From Halorhodospira halochloris (GTDB taxonomy: Bacteria; Pseudomonadota; Gammaproteobacteria; Nitrococcales; Halorhodospiraceae): 64,000 bases of DNA. The stretch's first letter is position 1. The number at the start of each line of letters is the position of its first letter. The notes beneath the pieces are model-generated. The model was given only the letters and a program-made list of their open reading frames with translations, searched no databases and had not been told where the DNA came from. Of this stretch, positions 8,698 to 19,123 are shown in pieces. The position numbers and the translations under genes are program-made. The stretch spans positions 2,024,501-2,088,500 of the forward strand of contig NZ_AP017372.2 in the NCBI RefSeq assembly GCF_002356555.2. The letters run 5' to 3'.

Positions 8698-8979
8698 ATG
8701 ACTTGTAAGGAAGCTGTTATACAAAACCGTCTGGGACTTCACGCCCGTGCTGCGGCACGTTTCGTCAGTGTTGCTTCCGGCTTTAAGTGCGACATCCATG
8801 TCTGCTCTGGAGATAAAAAGGTAAACGGCAAGAGCATAATGGGGCTGATGATGCTAGCAGCTGGGCTCGGCACGCAAATCACCATCGAAGCCAACGGCCA
8901 AGATGAGGAACTAGCTGCCAGGGATCTAGCCGAACTAGTGGAGAACGGATTCGGCGAAGATCCCAACCAGGAGGATTAA
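8698..8979 (+). CDS. ptsH: HPr phosphocarrier protein
   Basis: Small PTS phosphocarrier. The 93-residue protein has the His-15 site in NRLGLHARAA and the regulatory serine in KVNGKSIMGLMML, the target of HprK. Both phosphorylation sites are therefore kept. In many beta- and gammaproteobacteria ptsI (enzyme I) follows directly. Here the run ends and the convergent pmbA stop lies one base after the ptsH stop, so enzyme I must come from elsewhere, possibly PtsP. No transcription terminator is evident between the two convergent genes. Confidence 0.94.
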   Translation: MTCKEAVIQNRLGLHARAAARFVSVASGFKCDIHVCSGDKKVNGKSIMGLMMLAAGLGTQITIEANGQDEELAARDLAELVENGFGEDPNQED

Positions 8980-8980
8980 G

Positions 8981-10333
8981 TTATTCCCCTGCGACCATCA
9001 TACCATCCACTAGGATTGAACCGGTTCGAATGTTTCCGCGGCAATCCATATCGTTACCTACCGCCCTTATACCGGCGAAGATATCACGCAGATTAGCTGC
9101 TATAGTGACCTCCTGAACAGGCCGGCGTATAGCCCCATTTTCTACCCAAAATCCAGCAGCGCCTCGCGAATAATCCCCGGTAACTAGGTTTACGCCCTGG
9201 CCCATTAGCTCTGTCACGATCAAACCACGCTCAAGGTTCCTAACCAAAGCGCCAAAGTCATCACGTCCAGAGACGACCTCGAGGTTGTGCACCCCGCCAG
9301 CATTTGCTGTCGTCTCTAAACCCAAGCGCCGAGCAGAGTATGTATCAAGTACATAGCGCTGGAGGGTGCCATCACTGATAAGGGGTGAATCGGTCGTCGC
9401 AACACCTTCATCATCAAAGGCAGCGCTACCCAGAGCTCGCGGTATATGAGGACGCTCGACCATCTGCATCCATTCGGGGAAAATCTGCTCGCCCTGGCAA
9501 TCGACAAGGAAAGAAGCTCGCCGATAAAGGGCAGATCCTCGCAAAGCGCCAACCAAATGGCCTACCAGTCCGCGCGCTACCGGGGCTTCAAATAGAACCG
9601 GAACCCGCTCGGTAGAGACCGGCTCTGCCCCCAGGCGCTTTACCGCGTGCTCCGCAGCCTTTAGACCAACCTGTTCCGCAGCTTCGAGGTCAGCGGGGTT
9701 GCGCGCTACCGTATACCAATAGTCTCGCTGCATGCCACTGCCTTCACCTGCCACGGCAACACAGTTGATGCCGTGGCGCGACTCAGGCACAGATGCCATA
9801 AACCCATTACTATTGGCGTAGGTATGCACCCCCTGGTGGGCGCTGACCCCAGCGCCCTCGGTGTTGCTGATCCGCGGATCAGAATTGAGGGCAGCTGCCT
9901 CGCAACTACGTGCCAGTTCAATGGCATCATCGGCGCTAATCGACCAGGGGTGATAGAGATCTAAATCGGGTATATCACGAGCCATGAGTTCGCTTGGAGC
10001 TAAACCATTAGCTGGATCTTCTGAGGTAAAACGAGCTATATCACAGGCCGCTGCAACTGACTCGGTGACGGCCCGATCGCTTAGTTCGCCCGCGGAGGCA
10101 CTACCCTTACGACCCCCGAAATAGACCGAAATGCCCAGACTACGGTCTCGATGGTGCTCGAGGGTATCTATTTCACCCTTACGCACGTTAACCGAAAGCC
10201 CCAAACCGGCCCCGAGGCTCACCTCTGCTGCATCTGCACCGGACTCATTGGCACGCTCCAAAGCCATATGTGCCAATCTCTCAATATCCGCGACCGCAGG
10301 CAAGCCACCATTATTGCGTCCTTTATCCGTCAA
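8981..10333 (-). CDS. pmbA: PmbA, non-catalytic TldD/PmbA protease subunit
   Basis: Partner of TldD in the heterodimeric metalloprotease that trims peptides such as microcin B17 precursor and antitoxin CcdA in E. coli. The 450-residue protein has the PmbA/TldD N-terminal domain ([19 protein letters not shown]) and C-terminal domain ending [13 protein letters not shown], and has no HExxxH motif, as expected for PmbA. It starts at an ATGA overlap with the tldD stop, so the two subunits are translationally coupled. It is the last gene of the long minus-strand run. Confidence 0.93.
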   Translation of the reverse strand: MTDKGRNNGGLPAVADIERLAHMALERANESGADAAEVSLGAGLGLSVNVRKGEIDTLEHHRDRSLGISVYFGGRKGSASAGELSDRAVTESVAAACDIARFTSEDPANGLAPSELMARDIPDLDLYHPWSISADDAIELARSCEAAALNSDPRISNTEGAGVSAHQGVHTYANSNGFMASVPESRHGINCVAVAGEGSGMQRDYWYTVARNPADLEAAEQVGLKAAEHAVKRLGAEPVSTERVPVLFEAPVARGLVGHLVGALRGSALYRRASFLVDCQGEQIFPEWMQMVERPHIPRALGSAAFDDEGVATTDSPLISDGTLQRYVLDTYSARRLGLETTANAGGVHNLEVVSGRDDFGALVRNLERGLIVTELMGQGVNLVTGDYSRGAAGFWVENGAIRRPVQEVTIAANLRDIFAGIRAVGNDMDCRGNIRTGSILVDGMMVAGE

Positions 10334-11775
10334 GCCTGTGTGCCCCCTACAGTAATACCGTCGACTTTGAGTGTAGGCTGTCCCACGCCAACCGGGACGC
10401 TTTGCCCTTCTTTACCACACACTCCTATGCCTCCGTCCAACTCAAGATCATTGCCTACCATGCTCACACGGTTGAGGACTTCCGGCCCACTACCGATTAG
10501 TGTGGCACCTTTGACCGGATGGCTTATCTTGCCATTCTCAATCATGTAGGCCTCACTAGCCGAGAAGACGAATTTTCCGCTAGTTATATCCACCTGACCA
10601 CCACCGAAATGTACCGCATATATACCCCTATCCACCGAGGAGATAATCTCCTCAGGCGATTCTTGTCCAGGTAGCATGTAGGTGTTGGTCATCCGCGGCA
10701 TAGGCAGATGTGCATAAGACTCGCGCCGGGCATTGCCGGTTCGTTGAGAGTTCATAAGCCCAGCATTCAGCCGATCCTGCATATAGCCAACCAATACCCC
10801 ATTCTCAATCAGTGTATTGTACTGCGTTGGATGGCCTTCGTCGTCAATAGTTAACGAACCGCGCCGGCCAGGCAAGGTTCCATCATCGACTACTGTACAT
10901 AGAGAAGAGGCTACACTCTCACCAATACGCCCACTAAAGGCAGATGTCCCCTTGCGGTTGAAGTCACCTTCCAGGCCATGGCCTACCGCCTCATGGAGCA
11001 GAACCCCTGGCCACCCAGGCCCAAGCACCACCGGCAGCGTCCCGGCTGGTGCATCCGCAGCTTCTAGATTGATCAGTGCCTGGCGGGCTGCCTCGCGGGC
11101 ATACGACTCGACTTTATCAGGGGTAACGAACATGTCATAAGTCTGACGTCCGCCGCCACCACTGACGCCGCTCTCGCGGCGTTCACCGGACGCTGCCAGG
11201 ACAGATACATTGATCCTCACCATGGGCCTCACATCGGCAGCCCAACCACCTGCAGAATCAACCACCAGGATTGTCTCATGGCTACCAGCAAGACTGGCCA
11301 CCACATGAACTATTCGCGGATCAACAGAGCGCGCTGCATTCTCTGCCCGATGCAGCAAAGCCACCTTATCATCGGCACTGAGGCTGGCCAGCGGGTCATC
11401 GCAGTTATAGAGAGGGTTCACTTGACGTGGGCTGAAAGCCATCGGCGTCGAGTTATTGCCACTATGAGCTACAGCACCAGCTGCCTCCGAAGATTCCAGG
11501 AGGGCATTTAAGTCAATCTCATCGCAATAAGAGAAGCCTGTCTTCTCCCCGCTTATAGCTCTCACCCCGACCCCACGATCCAGGCTACGAGTACCCTCTC
11601 GGACTATCCCATCCTCGAGCACCCAGGCTTCACGCCGGGCTAGCTGAAAGTAGAGATCCCCGAAATCAACCCCCGGGCGCATCAAACGCGCTACGACTCG
11701 TTCCAAGTGTGACTGGTCTAGCTCAGCCGGATCGAGGAGTTGGCGCTGAGCTTGCTGCAAAAGATCGGTACCCAT
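10330..11775 (-). CDS. tldD: TldD, catalytic metalloprotease subunit
   Basis: Zinc peptidase subunit of TldD/PmbA. The catalytic motif [11 protein letters not shown] (HExxxH) is at about residues 240-250 and is followed by the family segment SAFSGRIGE. It is 481 residues, as in E. coli. The C-terminus contains the [18 protein letters not shown] motif common to TldD. It follows nit by about 40 bp in transcription order and overlaps pmbA. Gene neighbourhood with yhdP and rng upstream matches the enteric rng-yhdP-tldD order, with nit inserted. Confidence 0.95.
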   Translation of the reverse strand: MGTDLLQQAQRQLLDPAELDQSHLERVVARLMRPGVDFGDLYFQLARREAWVLEDGIVREGTRSLDRGVGVRAISGEKTGFSYCDEIDLNALLESSEAAGAVAHSGNNSTPMAFSPRQVNPLYNCDDPLASLSADDKVALLHRAENAARSVDPRIVHVVASLAGSHETILVVDSAGGWAADVRPMVRINVSVLAASGERRESGVSGGGGRQTYDMFVTPDKVESYAREAARQALINLEAADAPAGTLPVVLGPGWPGVLLHEAVGHGLEGDFNRKGTSAFSGRIGESVASSLCTVVDDGTLPGRRGSLTIDDEGHPTQYNTLIENGVLVGYMQDRLNAGLMNSQRTGNARRESYAHLPMPRMTNTYMLPGQESPEEIISSVDRGIYAVHFGGGQVDITSGKFVFSASEAYMIENGKISHPVKGATLIGSGPEVLNRVSMVGNDLELDGGIGVCGKEGQSVPVGVGQPTLKVDGITVGGTQA

Positions 11776-11814
11776 ATGTGAGTCATAGACCTCGGTAATT
11801 GGACAAAAATAAGG

Positions 11815-12639
11815 CTACAGCTTGCGATGGCCTAGTGCTGGGAAACGACTGCGAATCTCATGCAAGCGCTGCAGATCAACCTCTCCAAGAGCAATGCCAG
11901 AGCCGCTAGGCAGGCTGTCTATAACTCCGCCCCACGGATCTACCACCATACTCTCGCCGTGAGTTTCCCGGCCATTGACATGGTAACCACCCTGATCAGG
12001 GGCAACCACGTAGCAGAGGTTCTCCACAGCTCTTGTCCTGACTAAAATGTTCCAATGGGCTTCACCGGTAACCGCAGTGAACGCAGAGGGCAGCACCAAA
12101 AGTTCCATGCCCTGCTTGGCAAGCTCGCGAAAGAGTTCAGGGAAACGCAGATCATAACACACTCCCAGGCCTATCTTGCCTAACGGAGTGTCGAGCAACA
12201 GCGGCTCATGTCCACCCTGCTGTACTTCTGATTCCCGGTAAGCCTCTCCCGGAGCCACTTCAACGTCAAAGAGGTGAATCTTATCGTAACATCCCCACCG
12301 CTTGCCATCAGGACCGTATACCGGAACCGCTGGCCTGATCTTGGTGCCGCTGGCCGTGCTCAAGGGCACCGTACCACCCACTAGGAAGATGCCGTGGCTA
12401 CTGGCCTGCGCTGACAAGAAATCCTGGATAACACCAACTCCGTCGGGCTCGGCAACCTTCAATTTATCGCTCTCTGTATAGCCCATGAAAGCAAAATTTT
12501 CCGGCAGAGCAACCAGGCTTGCTCCTGCTCTGCAGGCCTTGCTGATCAGACGCCCTGCCTCCTGCAGATTGGCATCTACATGAGGGCCAGAGGCCATCTG
12601 GACGGCGGCAACAGAAAACCTTTGTCTAGATGTCATCAC
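11815..12639 (-). CDS. Carbon-nitrogen hydrolase, Nit1/Nit2 type amidase
   Basis: Nitrilase-superfamily amidase; close relatives hydrolyse deaminated glutathione or omega-amides, but the substrate here is not determined by sequence. The Glu-Lys-Cys triad is visible: Glu in ALPENFAFMG, Lys in YDKIHLFDV, Cys in GLGVCYDLRFPE. The 274 residues cover a single catalytic domain, and there is no signal peptide. It lies between the yhdP end and tldD, separated from yhdP by a palindromic repeat element. Confidence 0.9.
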   Translation of the reverse strand: MMTSRQRFSVAAVQMASGPHVDANLQEAGRLISKACRAGASLVALPENFAFMGYTESDKLKVAEPDGVGVIQDFLSAQASSHGIFLVGGTVPLSTASGTKIRPAVPVYGPDGKRWGCYDKIHLFDVEVAPGEAYRESEVQQGGHEPLLLDTPLGKIGLGVCYDLRFPELFRELAKQGMELLVLPSAFTAVTGEAHWNILVRTRAVENLCYVVAPDQGGYHVNGRETHGESMVVDPWGGVIDSLPSGSGIALGEVDLQRLHEIRSRFPALGHRKL

Positions 12640-12690
12640 ATTCCTTTTACAGTTGTTATCCTGATGAGACTTCCCTCAGGGTTCTGGCAA

Positions 12691-12840
12691 GGAACCTCTT
12701 AAAACTCCCCACCGAGGCTACCTGCCTCGGTGGGGAGGTCTTGGCGCCAGGGATGGCCCCATGAGACCTCCAGGGATGGATTCACGGCGTCCTCCACACC
12801 GAAGGCAGCTAGCCTCGGTGGGGAGTTTTGAGAGGCCTCC
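12691..12840 (+). repeat. Palindromic repeat element, copy A (core in + orientation)
   Basis: About 150 bp, beginning GGAACCTCTTAAAACTCCCC and ending with the near inverse GTTTTGAGAGGC. Both arms carry the same copy-specific sequence ACCGAGGCTA followed by CTGCC and CGGTG, so the arms pair over about 48 bases. Between them is the shared core GGAGGTCTTGGCGCC...GGATGGATTCACGGC. The left flank GGCAA (12686-12690) and right flank GGCAG (12841-12845) may be a decayed 5-bp target duplication. It fills the gap between yhdP and nit. Confidence 0.88.
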
Positions 12841-12865
12841 GGCAGCCCCCCTGAACCCCTCAGCA

Positions 12866-15800
12866 TCAAGGCCGGACTCGCTCTACTTGTGGCTCATTCC
12901 AAGGACCGGTTACACGATAGACGAAAGAGGCTGCCCGATCCATCGGACCACCGATGATCCAGTCGGCCATGACTCCTAAAGCACCTCCTGCCCCGCCACC
13001 AAATACCAAACCAAATATGGGTAACGTAGCAGCAATTCGCGGCATCACGGCAACCTGCGCATCATAATAGCGGGCAACGTAATCGACAGCGCCTGACATG
13101 TCGACTCTAGCAGCTGATGAGTCTATATGCATTTTATCAATTCTCGCCATACCATCACCCAAGAGACTGAACTCCCCCTCCACGCTTTCGAAGGCAAGGC
13201 CATCTCCGAACAAGTCGCCGAAGTCCAGCAGAACTCTGCGCGGTAACATCCGCAGCCCAAATAGCCCCACTAATCGCCCTGCCCCGGGGTTGATCTCGGT
13301 TATCCGTCCATCGCTCATCTGCAAGCTTAAGTCGCCACTAAGTGAGGCCAAATCGAAATCGAGCGGCGAACCTGGCCACTGCCCTTTGGCGTCCAACTCC
13401 ACCCCAGCGCGCACTACAGCCGCCGGGGCCCCGAATAGGCCAAGAAGCCTAGCCACATCGGCAGAGAGCATAACTGCTTCGAAGTCTGTACACTGAGGTA
13501 ATTGGGCTTCGTTACAGTCCTCTTGCCAGTGCGACTGCAGCTGCAAATCCAGCGCCTTCCCGCGGAGTGTAACTTTGCCTTGAGCAAGATAGTCGGTACC
13601 ATTCCCTGGCTGCAAACTGAGCTTAGCCAGCCCGGCATGCCGGCCGTCAAGCCGCAAGCTCTCAATCCGGCCCGCGAAGATAGGCAATGCTGCGGCATCT
13701 TCCGGCGTAAGGCGGGGAAAATCTCTGACCTGAGGCTCAACTTCTTTAGGCGCTGGATCGGGTACTCTGGTGCGACCCTGCAAGGGTACATCTAAATGAT
13801 CAAGATTAACTCGGATATGTGCTCCACTGTCACGCCAAAAGGCCTCACCAGTGGCTAGATCACCTTCTAAATCGAACCATCCGCGTCCATCTCTTGCGGC
13901 CCTAGCGGCAATTCGCTGAACCCCGTAGTTACGTCCACTAAAGAGCAAATTGCCCAGGGTAAGGTTGAGGTTAACCGGCAATAGGTCATGCCAGTCAACT
14001 TCCGCCGTTTGCCCATCAGCATCGCCCCCAACATCCGCTAACCCACCACCGACATTATCTGCGAGCCATATCCTCCAGGTATCTACATCGAGCACCGGCA
14101 ATCTGCCATCGATCGTTATCCCGGCATTAGGCAACTCGGCAGCACCACCTCCTAATCTAATCCCTAGGGCTTGAGGCACGGTTCCTTCAGGGGCAAAGGC
14201 CAAAAGATCCAAAACATCAGCGTAGTGCAGGGCATAAGACTCTAGCCCCACATCTGTAAAAGTCGCATCTAGCTGCAATTCGCGGGCCTCTTGCTTACTC
14301 AGCCCGAAAGGCTGGGGCATATCTATGGCTAAGCCCTGCAACGAAGAGTTCAGCGAGAGTTCCAGCTGGGGATCGATAGAGGCTGGCTCGAAAGTAGGGG
14401 CGATGAACCGCAAGTTCCAGGCCGACTTACCCTCTAACCAGGGCAAGTGATCAGCGTCAATTAACCCGGTTAACGAGTATGGGCTACCATGGGCGGTTAC
14501 TTCGCCGACCGTCCTTTTCCGCCCATCGTGAGTCTTTAAACCTGCTGAGGCGCTAAACTCCTCTCCACCCCAGATACCATCCAATTCAAGGTCACGCAGA
14601 CCCTGATTATCTACTTCCACCCCCCCTTTTACATCGCCTAACTGCAAATACTGCTCGAAGTCAAAATCGACGCCGTGAAAATCTATGCCAGTGCGGTATG
14701 TCGTGCCCCCTTCTACCGCATCTGTTAATGGCAGCCACAGATCAAGATCCATTTTGAGGGGGCCCGCAACTGCAAAAGGTATAGGTGGGTCATCGAGAAG
14801 CTCCCTACCAATCGGTGACTCGGTCAAAAAACAGATGCCGTCTTGGGCATCTCCGCGCGCTCTGCCATAAAGATCAATAACTGTTTTGCTTAAGTCGTCA
14901 ATTTTTAGCTCGACATCATAAAGCTCTGCCCCACAAGTCACTCCTCGGTGCCCATCAACCGTTAATGAAAGGTTATCCAGGTTAACGTCTACATCCATTT
15001 CACTTATTAAAGGCCAATCTTCTTGATAAAGAAGATCAGCATCACGGAACCTGCTTTTAGCTAGAAAAACGCCGTCATTATCAGTAAACGGGTAATCGGC
15101 CGGATTTCCCTGAAAAAGAACCTCAAAACCGTCCAACCTGCCGCCTAAGAAAGCCATTTCTATCCAATTATAGACTGGCTCAGGAATAACCTTTGGGGGG
15201 ATGTTTTCGACCAGCTCTGTTACTTGCAGAGGCCTTATTAAGGAGGTATACAACAACAACTCAGGCCCTTGCCCTGGAAAATAATCCAAGCGACCACGAA
15301 CATTTTTACTTATAACTTCGCTATCAAAAACACCCCTCTCCAACGATACCCACCATGCCCCATCAAAAAAAAGCCCGCCTCTAAACCGCGCTCGTGCTTG
15401 GTTAACCGGCACGGGATCAGCAAATATCTCAGGGAGATATATGGACTCGTCGAGCAACTGGGCTTGTGCGACAAAGCGTCGACCCTGAAAACTAGCTGCA
15501 GCGGATACCGCGCCTACCCCAGGCAACCCATTACGTGGTTCGATTCCGGAGCTCGCTACAGAAAGGTTGCCATAAACCCCCCTAATACGTTGAGATAAGC
15601 CGACATCGTCGTCAAACTCAATTACCGGCCATAACCCCCCATTAAGGTTGCCAGAGATACCTCCAACGTCGAATATCGCCAAAAAAGGCTCAACATCTAC
15701 TGAATCTAGGCCAACAAAAACTTCTGGCGCCGTCGACTTGTCAAGCGAGGCGCGCAGCGCCAAACTTATCCCCTTAGCCAAGTTGGCTTGTTCGCCAGCA

Positions 15801-16390
15801 ACCCGCGCTCCTGCTTTGAGCTGCCTACCTTGTTGGACGAGGCGCACGTCTATGCCAGACACTGCGAGCGGCGACTGCTGAGCGGGGCTTACCTGCACCT
15901 CGGCAGCTGATATATATATATTAGCGGGTAAGCGAATGGGTTCTTCACCCTCCGCTAACTCCGGAAGCCCCCTTAATTGCCAACCTTTCTCCTCATCTTC
16001 AAAAACAATAACTCTTGCATCGCTAATATATATATCAAGACCATACGGCCCTTGCTCTGCCCAGTACCAGGGGGGTTTAGCCACTTCTATACCGAGACTA
16101 CCAACTTCGAGCCGATCATCCCCCTCGCCCAAGCGCAGGCCATACAGATCCAGCGCAGGCCATACGCCATCCCAGCTTAAGCGGGCAGAATCAATAGTAA
16201 CCGGGTGCTCTAAAGCCTTAGTCAACAAGTGCTCTAACGGCTCCTCCAAGGGCAGCTGCAGCCAGGCAACCGAGCGCAAGACAACCCCTACGGCGAGGAC
16301 AGTTGCAGTAAGCACTAAAAGTAAGGCACTCAACCCCTTACCAACTAGGCTTAGTACGGCAATCACTTTATGCTGAGCAGACTCAGGCAT
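12866..16390 (-). CDS. yhdP: YhdP-family AsmA-like intermembrane lipid transport protein
   Basis: Very large AsmA-like protein (1174 residues; E. coli YhdP 1266) anchored in the inner membrane by an N-terminal helix (about residues 10-40, GKGLSALLLVLTATVLAVGV) with a long periplasmic beta-groove. In E. coli, YhdP, TamB and YdbH carry phospholipid to the outer membrane. The C-terminal AsmA_2 part contains GDLSLQMSDGRITEINPGAG and the typical RLVGLFGLRMLPRRV segment. It starts one base past the rng stop. No frameshift is visible. Confidence 0.9.
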   Translation of the reverse strand: MPESAQHKVIAVLSLVGKGLSALLLVLTATVLAVGVVLRSVAWLQLPLEEPLEHLLTKALEHPVTIDSARLSWDGVWPALDLYGLRLGEGDDRLEVGSLGIEVAKPPWYWAEQGPYGLDIYISDARVIVFEDEEKGWQLRGLPELAEGEEPIRLPANIYISAAEVQVSPAQQSPLAVSGIDVRLVQQGRQLKAGARVAGEQANLAKGISLALRASLDKSTAPEVFVGLDSVDVEPFLAIFDVGGISGNLNGGLWPVIEFDDDVGLSQRIRGVYGNLSVASSGIEPRNGLPGVGAVSAAASFQGRRFVAQAQLLDESIYLPEIFADPVPVNQARARFRGGLFFDGAWWVSLERGVFDSEVISKNVRGRLDYFPGQGPELLLYTSLIRPLQVTELVENIPPKVIPEPVYNWIEMAFLGGRLDGFEVLFQGNPADYPFTDNDGVFLAKSRFRDADLLYQEDWPLISEMDVDVNLDNLSLTVDGHRGVTCGAELYDVELKIDDLSKTVIDLYGRARGDAQDGICFLTESPIGRELLDDPPIPFAVAGPLKMDLDLWLPLTDAVEGGTTYRTGIDFHGVDFDFEQYLQLGDVKGGVEVDNQGLRDLELDGIWGGEEFSASAGLKTHDGRKRTVGEVTAHGSPYSLTGLIDADHLPWLEGKSAWNLRFIAPTFEPASIDPQLELSLNSSLQGLAIDMPQPFGLSKQEARELQLDATFTDVGLESYALHYADVLDLLAFAPEGTVPQALGIRLGGGAAELPNAGITIDGRLPVLDVDTWRIWLADNVGGGLADVGGDADGQTAEVDWHDLLPVNLNLTLGNLLFSGRNYGVQRIAARAARDGRGWFDLEGDLATGEAFWRDSGAHIRVNLDHLDVPLQGRTRVPDPAPKEVEPQVRDFPRLTPEDAAALPIFAGRIESLRLDGRHAGLAKLSLQPGNGTDYLAQGKVTLRGKALDLQLQSHWQEDCNEAQLPQCTDFEAVMLSADVARLLGLFGAPAAVVRAGVELDAKGQWPGSPLDFDLASLSGDLSLQMSDGRITEINPGAGRLVGLFGLRMLPRRVLLDFGDLFGDGLAFESVEGEFSLLGDGMARIDKMHIDSSAARVDMSGAVDYVARYYDAQVAVMPRIAATLPIFGLVFGGGAGGALGVMADWIIGGPMDRAASFVYRVTGPWNEPQVERVRP

Positions 16391-16391
16391 G

Positions 16392-17852
16392 CTACACCGG
16401 TATCACATCAAACTGATCCGGGGCATAAAGTGTTTCCACCTGCAGCTCAATGGGTCGCTCGATGAACTCCTCAAGGTGAGCCAGGCCAGTCGATTCCTCA
16501 TCAAGCAGTGTTTCTACTACTGAAGGGGCGGCAAGAACCATAATCCGCTGTGACTCAAACTGACGTACTTCTCGAAGAATTTCTCGGAATATCTCGTAGG
16601 AGACGGTCTCCGCCGTCTTGACAGTGCCCCTGCCGTCGCAATTCGGACATGCCTGGCAGGTGAGCTGTTCCAGGCTCTCGCGCGTTCGCTTGCGGGTCAT
16701 CTCCACCAAACCGAGTGCGGAAACCTCACCGATCTGGGTTTTGGCATGATCCCTGTCCAGAGACTTTTCCAGTGCCCGCAACACCTGCCGCTGGTGCTCG
16801 GGATCGTTCATGTCGATGAAGTCGACGATAATAATCCCACCGATATTACGTAAACGCAGCTGCCTTGCTATAGCTTGAGCCGCTTCAAGGTTAGTCTTAA
16901 AAATCGTCTCATCAACATTGCGATGACCGACAAACCCACCTGTGTTGACATCAACAATGGTCATCGCCTCGGTCTGATCTATTACCAAGTGGCCGCCTGA
17001 TTTAAGGTCGACGCGTCTCGCTAAAGCCCTCTCTATCTCATCCTCTATCCCATAAAGGTCAAAAATCGGTCGCTCACCAGAGTATAGCTCTATCCGCTCT
17101 AGCGTGTGAGGCAATAGATCGGAGCAGAATTCGAGCAGGCGCTGATAGCCTTCGTGAGAATCTACCCGTACCCGTTCCAAATCGCGATTCGCCAAATCGC
17201 GCATAGCGCGCTGATAAAGCGGTAGATCCTCGTGCACCAGAGTGCCCGGTTGAGCACTGGCGGCACGCTTGCCTATCGAGTCCCACAAGCGGAGCAGGAA
17301 TTCCCGATCAGAGCTTATCTCCTCTGCACAGGCGCCCTCTGCCGCTGTGCGAAAAATCAGCCCAACCTGTCCAATACCGCCCTCACTCTGCTCATTGATA
17401 GCCTGACCAATCGAACGTAACCGCGCACGTTCACTTTCATCCTCAATGCGCGCGGATATTCCCATACCGCAAGAACTTGGGGTGAGGACCAGATAACGTG
17501 AAGGCACGGTTATCTGAGTGGTAACGCGTGCCCCTTTATCCCCGATTGGGTCTTTAATCACCTGGACAAGAAGGCTCTGCTGTTCGCGAATCAGTTGATC
17601 TATGGGGGGGGCTGGATCAGAGGCATCACGCTGCAAATCAGAGACGTGAAGAAATGCAGTCCTCTCAAGCCCAGCATCAATGAAGGCAGCCTGCATGCCA
17701 GGCAAAACGCGGCGTACACTGCCTAGGTAGATGTTGCCTACCAAGCCGCGCCGTTGGGCCCTCTCCAGGTGGATTTCCTGGAGTACACCATTTTCTACCA
17801 GGGCCACCCGCGTTTCACGCGGAGTCAAATTTATCAAAATCTCCTGGCTCAA
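16392..17852 (-). CDS. rng: Ribonuclease G
   Basis: Endoribonuclease of the RNase E/G family that matures the 5' end of 16S rRNA and decays some mRNAs. The 486 residues cover an N-terminal S1/RNase H-like part (GNIYLGSVRRVLPGMQAAFID), the catalytic DNase I-like domain with DVNTGGFVGHRN and IIIVDFIDM (Mg-binding aspartates), and the zinc-link CPNC. There is no RNase E-type C-terminal scaffold. It overlaps the maf stop by four bases. Confidence 0.95.
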   Translation of the reverse strand: MSQEILINLTPRETRVALVENGVLQEIHLERAQRRGLVGNIYLGSVRRVLPGMQAAFIDAGLERTAFLHVSDLQRDASDPAPPIDQLIREQQSLLVQVIKDPIGDKGARVTTQITVPSRYLVLTPSSCGMGISARIEDESERARLRSIGQAINEQSEGGIGQVGLIFRTAAEGACAEEISSDREFLLRLWDSIGKRAASAQPGTLVHEDLPLYQRAMRDLANRDLERVRVDSHEGYQRLLEFCSDLLPHTLERIELYSGERPIFDLYGIEDEIERALARRVDLKSGGHLVIDQTEAMTIVDVNTGGFVGHRNVDETIFKTNLEAAQAIARQLRLRNIGGIIIVDFIDMNDPEHQRQVLRALEKSLDRDHAKTQIGEVSALGLVEMTRKRTRESLEQLTCQACPNCDGRGTVKTAETVSYEIFREILREVRQFESQRIMVLAAPSVVETLLDEESTGLAHLEEFIERPIELQVETLYAPDQFDVIPV

Positions 17853-18436
17853 CCGGACCAGCCCTCTCTCCAGGGTAAGGCGAATTCGTCGAACAGGAGT
17901 GTTGTCTCATACAACGGCAGCCCCATAACCCCAGTATAACTACCTTCTAAGTGCTCGACGAACACCCCCCCTAGACCCTGTATAGCATACGCTCCCGCCT
18001 TATCAGCAGGCTCACCGCTCGCCCAATAGCGTTCGACTTCTTCTTCCGTGATTGTACGTAGAGTCACATGGCTGACCGACAAACGAGTAGCTTCGCGATC
18101 GTCTGCTAGAGCTACCCCAGTCACCACTCGATGCGTATGTCCACTCAGGCTTAGCAACATATCGCGAGCATGTGTTTTATCCTTCGGTTTGCCGAGTATC
18201 TGGTCGTCCAGAACCACCGCAGTATCAGCCCCTAATGCCGGAGCACCCCCTTCTGCTACCGCATAACCGCGCCGCGCTTTTTCCAACGCCATTCGCAAGA
18301 CATACATTTCAGCCCCTTCATTTGGATCAGGGGTCTCGTCAACCACCACCATTATGGAGTGGTATTTAATCCCTATCAGCTCCAGCAATTCCTTACGTCG
18401 CGGGGAACGTGATGCGAGGGTTATCAACTGGTCCAT
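17849..18436 (-). CDS. maf: Maf-family nucleoside triphosphate pyrophosphatase
   Basis: House-cleaning NTP pyrophosphatase; YhdE-type Maf acts on dTTP/UTP. The 195-residue protein opens with LASRSPRRKELLELIG, then has the catalytic ADTAVVLDDQILGKP segment and the SGHTHRVVTGVAL motif, all typical. The AYAIQGLGGVFVEHLEGSY stretch matches the YhdE group. It is coupled to rng by a 4-bp overlap. A spacing of 65 bp separates it from rlmH upstream. Confidence 0.94.
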   Translation of the reverse strand: MDQLITLASRSPRRKELLELIGIKYHSIMVVVDETPDPNEGAEMYVLRMALEKARRGYAVAEGGAPALGADTAVVLDDQILGKPKDKTHARDMLLSLSGHTHRVVTGVALADDREATRLSVSHVTLRTITEEEVERYWASGEPADKAGAYAIQGLGGVFVEHLEGSYTGVMGLPLYETTLLFDEFALPWREGWSG

Positions 18437-18501
18437 GGCTGACTTTCCTTTCGGTAGTTAGTGCGTGGGGAATCGCTAATTGTGGATGCTACGTTTGCTG
18501 T

Positions 18502-18963
18502 CTATCCCCGATGATAAGGGTGGCCACTGAGAAGGGTCCAGGCCCGGTATACTTGCTCGGCAACCAGAACCCGCACCAACATATGGGGCAGGGTCAGCGG
18601 TGATAACGACCAACGCCTATCAGCCCGCTGCAGGACAGCCGGAGCTAAGCCACCGGCTCCACCGATGAGCAAGGCAGCTCTGCCGCCGTGATGACTCCAG
18701 ATATCAAAGTGCTCGGCCCACTGTCTGGTGCTGAGCGCCTCACCCCGCTCATCAAATGCAATACATGGGACACCGTCTTTTACTGCGCGCAACAACCCGT
18801 CTGCCTCCCGTTCAGCAACCTGGGCAGCGTTATTGCTACGAGCAGCAGCAACCTCGGTTAGACTCAGTCGCCAGCCACGACCGAGACGTTCAGCATACTC
18901 GTTGTAGCCTTCGCGCACCCACTTCGGTGGCTTAGTTCCTACTGCTATGAGATCTAGGCGCAT
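18502..18963 (-). CDS. rlmH: 23S rRNA pseudouridine(1915) N3-methyltransferase
   Basis: SPOUT-class SAM-dependent methyltransferase that modifies pseudouridine 1915 in helix 69 of 23S rRNA. The knot region is [15 protein letters not shown] (GxGG SAM motif), followed by [19 protein letters not shown] and the typical C-terminal HPYHRG end. 153 residues (E. coli 155). It follows rsfS as in enterics, but a palindromic repeat element lies between them. Confidence 0.95.
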   Translation of the reverse strand: MRLDLIAVGTKPPKWVREGYNEYAERLGRGWRLSLTEVAAARSNNAAQVAEREADGLLRAVKDGVPCIAFDERGEALSTRQWAEHFDIWSHHGGRAALLIGGAGGLAPAVLQRADRRWSLSPLTLPHMLVRVLVAEQVYRAWTLLSGHPYHRG

Positions 18964-18981
18964 AATTCAGATTAGTAGCGT

Positions 18982-19120
18982 ATGCCTATAATAGAGCCCT
19001 GCTTGCCCCAGTATGGAGGACGCCGTGAATCCATCACTGAAGGCTCATGGCGCCATCCCTGACGCCAAGATCTCCACACTGGGGGAGCAAGGAGGCTCAG
19101 GTGGGAGATTTATAGGCGCC
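18982..19120 (-). repeat. Palindromic repeat element, copy B (core in - orientation)
   Basis: About 139 bp between rsfS and rlmH. The conserved core appears reversed: GGAGGACGCCGTGAATCCAT, then GGCTCATGGCGCCATCCCTG and ACGCCAAGATCTCC. Outer ends CCTATAA (left) and TTATAGG (right) are inverse, and inner arms GCTTGCCCCAGTATGG and CCACACTGGGGGAGC are mostly complementary. The arms have decayed more than in copies A, C and G. It occupies nearly the whole intergenic space. Confidence 0.78.
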
Positions 19121-19123
19121 TGC

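Noticed and set aside
15909-16035. Two AT-rich stretches (ATATATATAT) with flanking GCTAA in opposite orientation inside yhdP
   Set aside because: Both encode the similar beta-strand peptides NIYIS and DIYIS of the AsmA-like repeat; the AT tract is itself palindromic, so the inverted look is a by-product.
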